NCBI RefSeq assembly: GCF_012911015.1
Contig: NZ_WVVV01000018.1
Location: 34,664-82,361 of the forward strand
DNA length: 47,698 nt
Reading direction: 5' to 3'
From: Chelativorans sp. ZYF759
Lineage (GTDB): Bacteria; Pseudomonadota; Alphaproteobacteria; Rhizobiales; Rhizobiaceae
The translations under genes were made by a program, and so were the position numbers. Of this stretch, positions 25,074 to 33,350 are shown piece by piece. Positions within the stretch are counted from its first letter, which is position 1; the number at the start of each line of letters is the position of its first letter. Under the pieces are notes generated by a model. The model saw only the letters and a list, made by a program, of their open reading frames with translations, was not told where the DNA came from and ran no database searches.

Positions 25074-25960
25074 GCGCGGACAAGCCACCGGTCGGCTTCA
25101 TCGGCACCGGCCTCATGGGCCTGCCTATGTCGCGCCGCCTGCTCATGGCAGGTTATGGCCTGACGGTCTGGAACCGGACGCTCGCCAAGGCCGAGCCGTT
25201 GGTGGCCGATGGCGCGAAACTGGCCGAGAGCGCGGCGGGCGTGGCCGCGGCCTCCGATATCGTCTTTGCCTGCCTGACCGACACCAAGGCGATGGAAGCC
25301 ACCGTGTTCGGCGAGAACGGTATCGCGAGCGGCGCGCGCAAGGGCTCGGTGCTGGTCGATTTTTCGTCCATCGCACCGGATGCCACACGCGCCATGGCCA
25401 GGCGGCTCGAGGACGAGACCGGCATGATCTGGATCGATGCGCCCGTCTCGGGCGGCGTGCCGGGGGCCGAGGAAGGCTCGCTCGCCATCATGGCCGGTGG
25501 GCCGGAAGCCGCCTTCGAGCGGGTCAAGCCGGTGGTGCTGGCGATGGCGGCGCGCTTCACCCTGATGGGGCCGAGCGGCGCGGGCCAGACCACCAAGCTG
25601 TGCAACCAGGTCATTGTCGGCTGCACCATGGCGGTGCTGGCCGAAGCCACCCGGCTGGCCACCAATGCCGGCGTCGATGCCGAGAAACTGCCCGAGGCGC
25701 TGGCCGGCGGTTTCGCCGATTCGAAACCGCTTCAGCTCTTCGTGCCGCGTATGGCCAAGGCCATCCACGATCCGCCGCTCGGCCACGCCTACACCATGCT
25801 GAAAGACCTCGACTCCGTCCGGGCGCTGGCGCAATCTGTCGTCTCGCCGGTTCCCTTCACCTCGCTTGCGGCCGAGCAGTTCCGTCTGCTGACGTCGCGC
25901 GGCGGCAACGAGGCCGAGGCCCTGGAGATCTACAAGTTGACGGCGCCGAAGCCCCTCTAA
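25070..25960 (+). CDS. NAD(P)-dependent beta-hydroxyacid dehydrogenase (GarR / 3-hydroxyisobutyrate dehydrogenase family)
   Basis: A 296-residue dehydrogenase with the family order: N-terminal Rossmann motif GFIGTGLMGLPMSRRL (about 8-23), the substrate motif DAPVSGGVPGAEEGSLAIM (about 124-142), and the catalytic-lysine region GQTTKLCNQVI (about 170-180). GarR reduces tartronate semialdehyde to glycerate; others oxidise 3-hydroxyisobutyrate or related acids. The GTG at 25070 overlaps the IlvD-like stop (GTGA) and has GGAAGG about 10 bases upstream; an ATG at 25049 would make a 25-base overlap. A GarR role would connect with the OtnI/Hyi-like isomerase across the promoter, both acting on tartronate semialdehyde-level intermediates (inference). 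Confidence 0.87.
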   Translation: MSADKPPVGFIGTGLMGLPMSRRLLMAGYGLTVWNRTLAKAEPLVADGAKLAESAAGVAAASDIVFACLTDTKAMEATVFGENGIASGARKGSVLVDFSSIAPDATRAMARRLEDETGMIWIDAPVSGGVPGAEEGSLAIMAGGPEAAFERVKPVVLAMAARFTLMGPSGAGQTTKLCNQVIVGCTMAVLAEATRLATNAGVDAEKLPEALAGGFADSKPLQLFVPRMAKAIHDPPLGHAYTMLKDLDSVRALAQSVVSPVPFTSLAAEQFRLLTSRGGNEAEALEIYKLTAPKPL

Positions 25961-26021
25961 GAGGGCTGGGGCCGCAGGAACGACCATTGGGAATAACCGG
26001 CAACACGAATGGGAGCATGAC

Positions 26022-27083
26022 ATGAAGCATTTCGGAAAACTTGCCGCGGCGAGCGCGCTGGGCGCCGCGATATCGCTGACCGCCATCACGACCGCCAAGG
26101 CCGAGGACGTGGTCCTGCGCGTCGGCAACTGGCTGCCGATGCACCATCTGATCGTCTCGGGCATCATCAAGCCCTGGGCCGACGCCATCGAGGCCGAGAC
26201 CAACGGCTCGCTGCGCTTCGAGATCATGACCTCGCCGCTCGGACCGCCGCCGGCGCAGTTCGACCTGCTGCTCGACCAGGCCTTCGATGTCGGCTACGGC
26301 GTCAGCGGCCACAATCCGGGCCGCTTCACCCTGACCCAGGTCATGGACCTGCCCTTCATGTCACCGGACCCCTGGTCGGGCTCGGCAGCCTCATGGGCGG
26401 CCTACGAGCGCTGGGGCGGGGAGTATGGCGAGCATGACGGCGCTCACATCATCGGGCTCTTCACGCATTCCAACCCCAACATCAACATGGCCAATGGCCG
26501 CGTCGAGACGATCGCCGACCTCGAGGGCAAGACGATCCGCGTCGGGGGCAACGTGACCGGCCGCATCATGAGCCAGCTCGGGGCCACTCCGGTCCAGCTG
26601 CCGCCCACCGAGGCGCAGACGGCCATGTCGCGCGGCGTCGCGGACGGCATCACCTTCCCGTCGGAATCGATCGACTTCTTCGGCATCACGCCTGTCATCA
26701 CCTCGATCACGCAGATCCCCGGCGGCCTCTACACCGACACCTTCTGGGTGGCCATGAACGAGGACAGCTGGAACGATCTCTCCGACGAGCACAAGGCCGC
26801 GGTCGAAAAGCACAGCGGGATGGCGATCGCGCTTCTCGCCGGCTGGGCCTGGACCAATGGCGACAGCCTGGGCGAGGAGAAGCTCAACGAACAGGGCGTG
26901 GAATTCATCACGCTGCCCGACGAAGAGGTCGACATCGCCCGGGAGCGCCTGGCCGAGCTGGAGACCGAATGGCTGGCAGAGGCCGAATCGCGGGGCTTCG
27001 ATGGCGAGGAAATCATCGAATATGCCCGCTCGATGGTGAGGTTCTACGACGCCGCCAAGGTCGTGAACGTTCCCAACCAGTAA
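26022..27083 (+). CDS. TRAP transporter substrate-binding protein (DctP family)
   Basis: A 353-residue periplasmic receptor with a Sec-type leader (MKHFGKLAAASALGAA..., cleavage near TAKAED at about residue 27). DctP landmarks: VLRVGNWLPMHHLIVSGIIKPWADAI, a FDLLLDQAFDVGYG segment, and LEGKTIRVGGNVTGRIMSQLG holding the substrate-anchoring arginine. GGGAG lies 7 bases before the ATG. It follows the reductase by 61 bases and leads a P-Q-M set. Its likely substrate is the acid processed by the IlvD-like and GarR-like enzymes. A strong hairpin separates it from the DctQ gene. Confidence 0.93.
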   Translation: MKHFGKLAAASALGAAISLTAITTAKAEDVVLRVGNWLPMHHLIVSGIIKPWADAIEAETNGSLRFEIMTSPLGPPPAQFDLLLDQAFDVGYGVSGHNPGRFTLTQVMDLPFMSPDPWSGSAASWAAYERWGGEYGEHDGAHIIGLFTHSNPNINMANGRVETIADLEGKTIRVGGNVTGRIMSQLGATPVQLPPTEAQTAMSRGVADGITFPSESIDFFGITPVITSITQIPGGLYTDTFWVAMNEDSWNDLSDEHKAAVEKHSGMAIALLAGWAWTNGDSLGEEKLNEQGVEFITLPDEEVDIARERLAELETEWLAEAESRGFDGEEIIEYARSMVRFYDAAKVVNVPNQ

Positions 27084-27107
27084 GGCTCGCCAAGCGCGAA
27101 CCACAAT

Positions 27108-27132
27108 GGCGGGACGCCGATCGCGTCCCGCC
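27108..27132 (+). terminator. Intercistronic hairpin between dctP and dctQ of the second TRAP set
   Basis: GGCGGGACGC (27108-27117) pairs perfectly with GCGTCCCGCC (27123-27132) around CGATC, 24 bases after the receptor stop and 21 bases before the dctQ start. Without a T-tract it probably protects the receptor mRNA or lowers read-through into the permease genes. Confidence 0.6.
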
Positions 27133-27153
27133 GCCTCCAGCGAATGAGCGGTA

Positions 27154-27669
27154 ATGACCGGCCTTGGGCAAATGACGGTGCTGTGGTTCGACCGGCTGGC
27201 GCGGCTTCTGGTCTGGATATCGGCGGCGATGGCTACCGTGATGATGCTGACCATCTTCACCAATGTGGTCATGCGCTATGTCTTCCGCAGCCCGCCGCGC
27301 GGCGCCTTCGAGATCATCGAGATCACGATGGGCCTGCTCGTCTTCTTCGCGCTGCCGCTGATGATCCGGCAGAGCGGCAACATCCGCGTCACCATCCTCT
27401 TCGACCGTTTCGCCGAACCCGTGCGCCGCTGGGCGACTTTCGCCACGGAGCTGCTGGGCACCGCCATCTGCACCTTCATCGCCTGGCGCATGTGGATCTA
27501 TGGCGAGCGCATCCTGCGTTATGGCGAGGTGACGATGGAACTGCGCATCCCGCGCGGCGCCATCGCCCAGTCCATGTCGGTGCTTCTCGTCGTGGCCGCC
27601 GTCGCCTTCCTGATCTGCGCCGTCGAAGGTCTTCGCCGCGCGCCTCCACCGCAACTCGGGACAAGCTGA
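27154..27669 (+). CDS. TRAP transporter small permease (DctQ family)
   Basis: A 171-residue, four-helix membrane protein with the DctQ core: MATVMMLTIFTNVVMRYVFRSPP (helix 1 and loop), FEIIEITMGLLVFFALPLMIRQSGNIRV (helix 2 and following basic segment), and two further helices near 90-110 and 135-160. It is three bases from the DctM start. An alternative ATG at 27144 is in another frame. Partner of the flanking DctP and DctM. Confidence 0.92.
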   Translation: MTGLGQMTVLWFDRLARLLVWISAAMATVMMLTIFTNVVMRYVFRSPPRGAFEIIEITMGLLVFFALPLMIRQSGNIRVTILFDRFAEPVRRWATFATELLGTAICTFIAWRMWIYGERILRYGEVTMELRIPRGAIAQSMSVLLVVAAVAFLICAVEGLRRAPPPQLGTS

Positions 27670-27672
27670 TCC

Positions 27673-28974
27673 ATGGGTGTCTGGGAAGCTTCCGGCCTCG
27701 CCTTCGCGGCCGTCTTCGGGTTGATGATGGTCGGCATGCCGATCGCCTTCGCCATGCTCATCGTGGGCCTCGGCGGCATCTGGCTGGCGATCTCCGACCG
27801 CACCGCCATGGGCATGATCGGGCAGCTGCCCTTCAGCGCCACCATGTCCTACGAATTGTCGGTCATCCCGATGTTCATCCTGATGGGCGTGCTGGTGACC
27901 AAGGCGCGCATGTCGCAGGATCTCTACCGGCTCTGCCACGGCTTCATCGGTCACCGGCGCGGCGGCCTGGCCTCGGCCACGATCCTCGCCTGCGGCGGCT
28001 TCTCGGCATTGTCCGGCTCTTCCATCGCCACCGCCGCCACCATGGCCAAGGTCGCCGTGCCGGAGATGCGCCGCTATGGCTATTCGGACGGGCTGGCCGC
28101 CGCCACGGTGGCCGCCGGCGGCACCCTCGGCATCCTGATTCCGCCCTCCGTCATCCTCGTCCTCTACGGCATCTCGACCGGCACCGACATCGGCCAGCTT
28201 TTCATCGCGGGCATCATACCGGGCATGTTGGCGATCCTGCTCTATCTGGCCGCGATCTGGGTCGTGGCGCGCCTCGATCCGGCCTCCGCACCCGCTGCCC
28301 CCCGCGTTCCCTGGCGCGAGCGGCTGAGCTATTTCCGCACCGTCGGTCCGATCCTGCTGCTCTTCATCCTCATCATCGGCGGGCTCTATGTCGGCGCCTT
28401 CACGCCGACCGAGGCAGGCGGGGTAGGCGCGGCCGGGGCGCTGATCTTCGCGCTGTGGCGCCGAAGCCTCAGCTTCGGGATCTTCACCGAGGCACTCGTC
28501 GAGACCGTGACCACCACGGCCAGCCTGTTCCTGGTGCTGATCGGCGCGCTCGTCTTTTCCAACTTCATCAACCTGATCGGCCTGCCTCAGGCCCTGTCCG
28601 ACCTGATCACCTCCATGGGGCTCTCGCCCATGATGGTGATCCTTCTCATCTTCGTGATCTACCTCGTGCTCGGCATGTTCATGGAGAGCCTGTCGATGAT
28701 CCTGCTCACGATCCCGATCTTCTTTCCGATCGTCACCGGCCTCGGCTTCGATCCGATCTGGTTCGGCATCTTCGCGGTCATGCTGACGGAACTGTCGCTG
28801 GTCACGCCACCGGTCGGGCTCAACCTGTTCGTGATCCGCACCGTCATCGGCGATGTCAGCATCGGGGCCATCTATCGCGGCATCGTGCCCTTCGTCATCG
28901 CGGATATTCTGCGTATCCTGCTGATCGTCCTGTTCCCGGCGATCGTGCTGTTCCTGCCGATGACCGCGCGCTGA
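27673..28974 (+). CDS. TRAP transporter large permease (DctM family)
   Basis: A 433-residue channel subunit with about 12 helices. DctM segments: VIPMFILMGVLVTKARMSQDLYR, FSALSGSSIATAATMAKVAVPEM, GGTLGILIPPSVILVLYGI, GAFTPTEAGGVGAAGAL, LVLGMFMESLSMILLTIPIFFPI and LSLVTPPVGLNLFVIRTV. It is the last gene of the IlvD-like/GarR-like/TRAP operon; the next gene begins after a 144-base AT-richer gap. No terminator hairpin is evident after the stop. Confidence 0.93.
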   Translation: MGVWEASGLAFAAVFGLMMVGMPIAFAMLIVGLGGIWLAISDRTAMGMIGQLPFSATMSYELSVIPMFILMGVLVTKARMSQDLYRLCHGFIGHRRGGLASATILACGGFSALSGSSIATAATMAKVAVPEMRRYGYSDGLAAATVAAGGTLGILIPPSVILVLYGISTGTDIGQLFIAGIIPGMLAILLYLAAIWVVARLDPASAPAAPRVPWRERLSYFRTVGPILLLFILIIGGLYVGAFTPTEAGGVGAAGALIFALWRRSLSFGIFTEALVETVTTTASLFLVLIGALVFSNFINLIGLPQALSDLITSMGLSPMMVILLIFVIYLVLGMFMESLSMILLTIPIFFPIVTGLGFDPIWFGIFAVMLTELSLVTPPVGLNLFVIRTVIGDVSIGAIYRGIVPFVIADILRILLIVLFPAIVLFLPMTAR

Positions 28975-29078
28975 CCAAACATATTGCATAAAATTCGAAG
29001 CATTAACTATTCCAAGACAACTGGGACTGTCGCCCCGTCGTCTTAACGTTACTTGAAATATTGGGCCTCAATGTCGCC

Positions 29079-29098
29079 ACGTCATGGCAAAATGACGT
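29079..29098. promoter_or_regulatory. Inverted repeat upstream of the polyprenyl-pentose operon
   Basis: The gap 28975-29118 is clearly AT-richer than its surroundings. It holds ACGTCAT (29079-29085) and ATGACGT (29092-29098), exact reverse complements with a 6-base spacer, 21 bases before the ATG of the first gene. It could be an operator or an mRNA hairpin near the ribosome site. A TTGCAT-N17-CTATTC promoter-like pair is also present near 28984, but weakly matched. Confidence 0.35.
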
Positions 29099-29118
29099 AA
29101 TAAACGGGCGGCAGTCAG

Positions 29119-30552
29119 ATGGATGCAAGAACCGAGGCAGGGGCCGTTCCCCTGGCCGTGGACCTCGACGGAACCTTGATCGCGACGGACCTTCTCTGGG
29201 AAGGCCTGTTCCTGCTGTTGCGCCAGAAGCCGCACTGCCTGTTCCTGCTCCCGTTCTGGCTCGCCGGCGGCAAGGCGCGGCTGAAATGCGAGATCGCCAG
29301 CCGGGTCGCCTTCGATGCGACGGCGCTTCCCTATCGCCAGGAGGTGCTGGAGCGCCTCAGGGCCGAAAAGGCAAGCGGCCGCAAGCTGATCCTGGCCACG
29401 GCCTCGCCGCGTCTCTTCGCCGAGGCCATCGCGCGCCATCTCGGCCTCTTCGATGCGGTCATGTGCACCGATCCGGGCTCGAACCTTTCCTCCATCCGCA
29501 AGCGCGACGCGCTTCTGGCCGAATATGGCGATGCCGGCTTCGACTATGTCGGCAATTCGAAGGACGATCTGGCCGTCTTCGACGCCGCCCGCGCCTCGAT
29601 CGTCGTGGCGCCCGACCGGCACGCCGCCCGATGGCAGCGTGAGCACGGGGCCGACCTTATCGAGGCCAGCAAGCCGACCCTCAAGACGCTGCTCAAGATG
29701 CTGCGCGTGCACCAGTGGCTGAAGAACAGCCTGATCGCGGTGCCGCTCATCCTGTCGCACCAATATCTGGAAGGCCCCGCCATCATTGCCTTCCTGCTGG
29801 CCTTCGTCTCCTTCAGCGCGGCGGCTTCGGCCATCTACATCCTCAACGACTTCATGGATCTGGCGCTCGACCGGCGTCATCCGACCAAGCGCAACCGGCC
29901 CTTCGCAAGCGGGGCGCTGTCGATCCCCTTCGGGCTTGGCGCCATGGTGCTGCTCCTGGGCGTCAGCTTCTCGGTGGCGCTGCTCCTGCCGCCGCTCTTC
30001 ATGCTGGTGCTGGTCGGCTATCTGGTGGCCACGACCGCCTATTCGCTGTCGCTCAAGCGCATGCTCCTGATCGATGTCCTAACTCTGGCCGGTCTCTATG
30101 CCATGCGCATCCTGGCGGGTGGCGTCGCGACGCAGTCGGAATGGTCGTTCTGGCTGCTTGCCTTCTCGATCTTCTTCTTCCTCTCGCTGGCGCTGGTGAA
30201 GCGCTATGTGGAGCTGCGCGGCACCGAACTGCCGGCGGGCGAGCGCATTGCCGGCCGCGGCTATCGTGCCGAGGACCAGGAAATGATCGGCATGGCCGGC
30301 ATGGCGGCCGCCTTCACCTCGGCGCTGGTGCTGGCGCTCTTCATCGATGCCGCCAGCCTGTCGGACGAATATACGCGGCCCTGGCTGATCTGGCCGCTGG
30401 CGCCGATCGTCCTCTACATCACCATGCGCGTGTGGATCCTGGCGCGCCGCGACGAGATGCATGACGATCCCATTGTCTTCATCATCCGCGACTGGCGCAG
30501 CCAGCTCGTGGCGGCATTCGGCGCGCTGCTGCTCATCGGCTCGGGGCTGTGA
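29119..30552 (+). CDS. HAD phosphatase-UbiA fusion, decaprenylphosphoryl-5-phosphoribose synthase type
   Basis: A 477-residue two-domain protein. Residues 1-190 are a HAD hydrolase with motif I DLDGT (D15, D17), the ILATASPRL segment and motif III GNSKDD (149-150). Residues about 190-477 are a UbiA-type membrane prenyltransferase with about eight helices. The first motif ILNDFMDLALDRRHPTKRNRP (N243, D244, D247, D251) includes the HPTKRxRP stretch that marks the PRPP-using DPPR synthases (Rv3806c family), rather than quinone enzymes. It should couple PRPP to polyprenyl phosphate on the inner membrane. The HAD domain is a candidate for removing the 5-phosphate, done in mycobacteria by a separate protein (inference). 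First gene of a five-gene operon; its stop overlaps the next start. Confidence 0.87.
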   Translation: MDARTEAGAVPLAVDLDGTLIATDLLWEGLFLLLRQKPHCLFLLPFWLAGGKARLKCEIASRVAFDATALPYRQEVLERLRAEKASGRKLILATASPRLFAEAIARHLGLFDAVMCTDPGSNLSSIRKRDALLAEYGDAGFDYVGNSKDDLAVFDAARASIVVAPDRHAARWQREHGADLIEASKPTLKTLLKMLRVHQWLKNSLIAVPLILSHQYLEGPAIIAFLLAFVSFSAAASAIYILNDFMDLALDRRHPTKRNRPFASGALSIPFGLGAMVLLLGVSFSVALLLPPLFMLVLVGYLVATTAYSLSLKRMLLIDVLTLAGLYAMRILAGGVATQSEWSFWLLAFSIFFFLSLALVKRYVELRGTELPAGERIAGRGYRAEDQEMIGMAGMAAAFTSALVLALFIDAASLSDEYTRPWLIWPLAPIVLYITMRVWILARRDEMHDDPIVFIIRDWRSQLVAAFGALLLIGSGL

Positions 30553-30554
30553 CG

Positions 30555-31886
30555 ATGGTGGCCTCCTATCAGAGCTTCGGGCGGGTCGTGCCGCCGACCG
30601 AACGCGCCATCCCCGCCGCCGAGGCGATCGTCCGGCTGCAGACGGGCGAGGCCGGCGACCGGTCGCTGGCCGCCTTCGGCAATGGCCGCTCCTATGGCGA
30701 CAGCTGCCACAACCAGACCGGCACGCTCATCGACATGCGCACGATGAACCGGATCCTGGATTTCGATCCCGCGACGGGCGTGCTCAGGGCGGAAGCCGGG
30801 GTCCTGTTGTCCGACATCATCGACCGCGTCGTGCCGCATGGCTGGTTCCCGGCCGTCGTGCCGGGCACGCGCTTCGTCACGCTGGGCGGCGCCATCGCCA
30901 ACGACATCCACGGCAAGAACCACCACCGGCGCGGCAGCTTCGGGTGCCATGTCACGGGGTTCAGCCTGCTGCGTTCGGACGGCGCGATCGTCAATTGCAG
31001 CCCGGAAGCCAATGGCGGCCTGTTTGCAGCCACTATCGGCGGGCTGGGGCTGACCGGGCTCATCCTGACCGCCACGATCCGGCTCATGAAGGTTGCCGCC
31101 GATGTGGTCGAGCGCGTCGAGCGCTTCGACAGGATAGGGGACTATTTCGACCGGGCGGAGGAAGCCGACGCGCAGAACGAATATGCCGTGGCCTGGATCG
31201 ACCAGCTGGCCGGCGGTCGCGGGCTGCTGCTCACCGCCAACCATGCGGATGTCGCGGGCCAGACGAAAGCGGCGGGATCCCGGCTCGGCGTGCCGTTCCA
31301 GCCGCCTGTCAATCTCCTGTCGAAGCCCTTCCTGCGGCTCTTCAACATGGCCTATTTCCACGGCAAGGGACGCTCGGCGGCACCGCGAAGGAGCGGCTAC
31401 CAGGGCTTCTTCTTCCCGCTTGACGGGGTTGGCAACTGGAACCGGCTCTACGGACCGAAAGGGCTCTTGCAGCACCAGAGCGTGATCCCCTTCGACACCG
31501 CGCGCGACGCCGTGCCGGGACTGCTGGCGGCGGCGACCCAATCGGGCCACGGCTCGTTCCTGACCGTGCTCAAGCGTTTCGGCAGCATTGCCTCGCCGGG
31601 CATGCTTTCCTTCCCGCGGCCCGGCTACACGCTGACGCTCGATTTTCCCAATGCGGGCGAAGCGACGCTGGCGCTGATGAACACGCTCGACCGGATCACG
31701 CTCGAGGCCGGCGGCGGCGTCAACGCCTACAAGGATGCGCGCATGCCGCCCGAGACCTTCGCGGCCTCCTATCCGCGCTGGGCGGAGCTGGAAGCGCTGC
31801 GCGATCCCGCTTTCATGACCGATTTCTGGCGCCGCACCGCCATGCGCCTGAGGCCCGGCATTCCCAATTTGCAGGCGGCCGAATAG
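30555..31886 (+). CDS. FAD-binding oxidase of the DprE1 type (polyprenylphosphoryl-ribose 2'-oxidase)
   Basis: A 443-residue VAO/GMC-like flavoprotein. FGNGRSYGDS (41-50) and the FAD-binding GGAIANDIHGKNHHRRGSFG (111-130) match DprE1, which oxidises the 2'-hydroxyl of decaprenylphosphoryl ribose as the first half of epimerisation to arabinose. The C-terminal SFPRPGYTLTLDFP and AYKDAR segments also align. By this alignment Lys393 matches catalytic Lys418 of mycobacterial DprE1, while the benzothiazinone-reactive Cys387 is replaced by Thr361. Start: ATG at 30555, or GTG at 30549, which overlaps the preceding stop as GTGA. The function is inferred from family and operon; other VAO oxidases of this type have different sugar substrates. 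Confidence 0.8.
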   Translation: MVASYQSFGRVVPPTERAIPAAEAIVRLQTGEAGDRSLAAFGNGRSYGDSCHNQTGTLIDMRTMNRILDFDPATGVLRAEAGVLLSDIIDRVVPHGWFPAVVPGTRFVTLGGAIANDIHGKNHHRRGSFGCHVTGFSLLRSDGAIVNCSPEANGGLFAATIGGLGLTGLILTATIRLMKVAADVVERVERFDRIGDYFDRAEEADAQNEYAVAWIDQLAGGRGLLLTANHADVAGQTKAAGSRLGVPFQPPVNLLSKPFLRLFNMAYFHGKGRSAAPRRSGYQGFFFPLDGVGNWNRLYGPKGLLQHQSVIPFDTARDAVPGLLAAATQSGHGSFLTVLKRFGSIASPGMLSFPRPGYTLTLDFPNAGEATLALMNTLDRITLEAGGGVNAYKDARMPPETFAASYPRWAELEALRDPAFMTDFWRRTAMRLRPGIPNLQAAE

Positions 31887-31905
31887 CCGTCATGGAGACC
31901 AACCG

Positions 31906-32334
31906 ATGAAATATCTCGCCTTCATCCTGTTCACAGTGGCGACCAACGCCGCCGCCCAGCTGATGCTGAAGCACGGCATGATGACGCTGGGCCCGCTTTC
32001 CTTCGCGGGCGTCAATCCCATCGTCAAGATCCTGCAGATCGTGTTCAGCCCGTGGATCTTCGCGGGGCTCTTCACCTTCGTCATCTCGATGGCATCGCAT
32101 CTCTACGTGCTGTCGAAGGTGGAACTCTCCTTCGCCTATCCCTTCCTCAGCCTCGCCTATGTGGCGGTGCTCGTCTTCGCCTATTTCGTCTTCCGCGAGG
32201 ACATCAACGCCTGGCGCATGGCCGGCGTCGCCTTCATCTGCGTCGGCACGGTCCTGATCGCCCAGAGCGGCAGCGGCCTGTCGCGCGACGCCATCACCGA
32301 AACCCCCATCCAGACCAGCGAGATCGCGAAATGA
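31906..32334 (+). CDS. Small four-helix DMT-superfamily protein, candidate lipid-linked sugar flippase
   Basis: A 142-residue membrane protein of the EmrE/ArnE-ArnF size class: helices at about 3-22, 42-66, 70-93 and 98-118, with NAAAQLMLKHGMM in the first repeat and VELSFAYPFLSLAYVAVLVFAYFVFRED in the core, followed by a polar tail. GGAG lies 8 bases before the ATG. Its last bases overlap the epimerase start (ATGA). In the arabinose pathways of other bacteria a small membrane protein moves the finished polyprenylphosphoryl sugar across the membrane; this is the natural candidate here, though drug or metabolite efflux cannot be excluded. Confidence 0.7.
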   Translation: MKYLAFILFTVATNAAAQLMLKHGMMTLGPLSFAGVNPIVKILQIVFSPWIFAGLFTFVISMASHLYVLSKVELSFAYPFLSLAYVAVLVFAYFVFREDINAWRMAGVAFICVGTVLIAQSGSGLSRDAITETPIQTSEIAK

Positions 32335-33341
32335 GACACATCATCTTCGGCGGTGACGGCTTCGTCGGCCGCCACCTCGTGCCCCTGCTCCTCGACGAAG
32401 GCCACGACGTGGTCGTCGCCGATATCCACAAGGGCGACTACCGCCACTATGCCAAGGCGCGCTTCGTCCCGTGCGACGTGACCGATGCGGCCGCCGTCGA
32501 GGCGGTCGGCATGCGGGCCGACGACATGGTCTACAATCTGTCGGCCAAGATGCTGTCGCCGATCCAGGTCCGGGCCAAGCGCCACGACTTCTTTTTCCCC
32601 GTGAACTTCCACGGCACGGAAAACATCATCCACGCCATGGACAAGGCCGGTGCGCCCAATCTGGTGCACTACACGACCGACATGATCTACGGCCACACGG
32701 TCACCTATCCGATGACCGAGGACCACCCGGTCAATCCGCTCGGCGAGTATGGCCTGTCCAAGCTCAAGACCGAGGAACTGGCCGCCGAGTGGCGAAAGCG
32801 CGGCATGAACATCTCGCTCTTCCGCCCGCGCCTCATCATCGGCCCCGGGCGGCTGGGCATCCTGGAAAAGCTGTTCAAGCTGATCGACATGAACCTTCCC
32901 GTGCCGATGATCGGCTCGGGCAGGAACCCCTACCAGTTCGTCTCCGTCTTCGACTGCGCTGCCGCTGCAAAGGCCGCCTGGAAGGCGGGCGTGCCCAACG
33001 AGGCCTATAATCTGGGCTCGCTAAACCCGCCGCCGGTCAAGAAGCTGCTGGGCGATCTGATCGCCCATGCGGGCTCGAAGTCGATCCTCGTGCCGACGCC
33101 CGGCTGGGCGGTGAAGCGCACGCTCGACCTGCTCGACCTGGTCAACATGCCGCTGATGGACCCCGAGCAATATCTGATCGCCGACGAGATGTGCGTGCTC
33201 GACGTCTCCAAGGGGGAGCGCGAACTCGGCTGGGTTCCGCAGTATCGCGACGAGGACATGCTGATCGCCGCCTACAAGGAATACCGCCAGAAAAAGGACC
33301 GGCCGTCGATCGCCGCTCCCGCCCAGATGCCCGCCGAATAG
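32331..33341 (+). CDS. Extended SDR NAD-dependent epimerase/dehydratase
   Basis: A 336-residue extended short-chain dehydrogenase: nucleotide-binding GGDGFVG at residues 7-13, the substrate-side TTDMIYG at 115-121 and the catalytic YGLSK (Y140, K144). The C-terminal half resembles sugar-nucleotide epimerases. It begins at the ATG 32331, overlapping the previous stop by four bases. Mycobacterial DprE2, which reduces the 2'-keto intermediate to arabinose, is a shorter classical SDR; this enzyme could fill that place in the cassette or act on another sugar (inference). It ends in a polar tail, 9 bases before the aminotransferase gene. Confidence 0.82.
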   Translation: MRHIIFGGDGFVGRHLVPLLLDEGHDVVVADIHKGDYRHYAKARFVPCDVTDAAAVEAVGMRADDMVYNLSAKMLSPIQVRAKRHDFFFPVNFHGTENIIHAMDKAGAPNLVHYTTDMIYGHTVTYPMTEDHPVNPLGEYGLSKLKTEELAAEWRKRGMNISLFRPRLIIGPGRLGILEKLFKLIDMNLPVPMIGSGRNPYQFVSVFDCAAAAKAAWKAGVPNEAYNLGSLNPPPVKKLLGDLIAHAGSKSILVPTPGWAVKRTLDLLDLVNMPLMDPEQYLIADEMCVLDVSKGERELGWVPQYRDEDMLIAAYKEYRQKKDRPSIAAPAQMPAE

Positions 33342-33350
33342 GAGAACGAC

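Noticed and set aside
23331-25088. A 585-codon minus-strand frame opposite the IlvD-like gene
   Set aside because: Mirror of a real coding frame with all three cluster cysteines; no ribosome site or domain in the antisense frame.
27013-28989. A 658-codon minus-strand frame opposite the second TRAP permeases, and a 615-codon plus frame overlapping them
   Set aside because: Low-complexity His/Asp/Arg-rich translations without domains; the DctQ and DctM frames explain the same DNA with hydrophobic, family-specific segments.
31906-32334. EmrE-type multidrug efflux protein
   Set aside because: Size and helices fit, but operon position between lipid-linked sugar enzymes favours a flippase role; kept as an alternative only.
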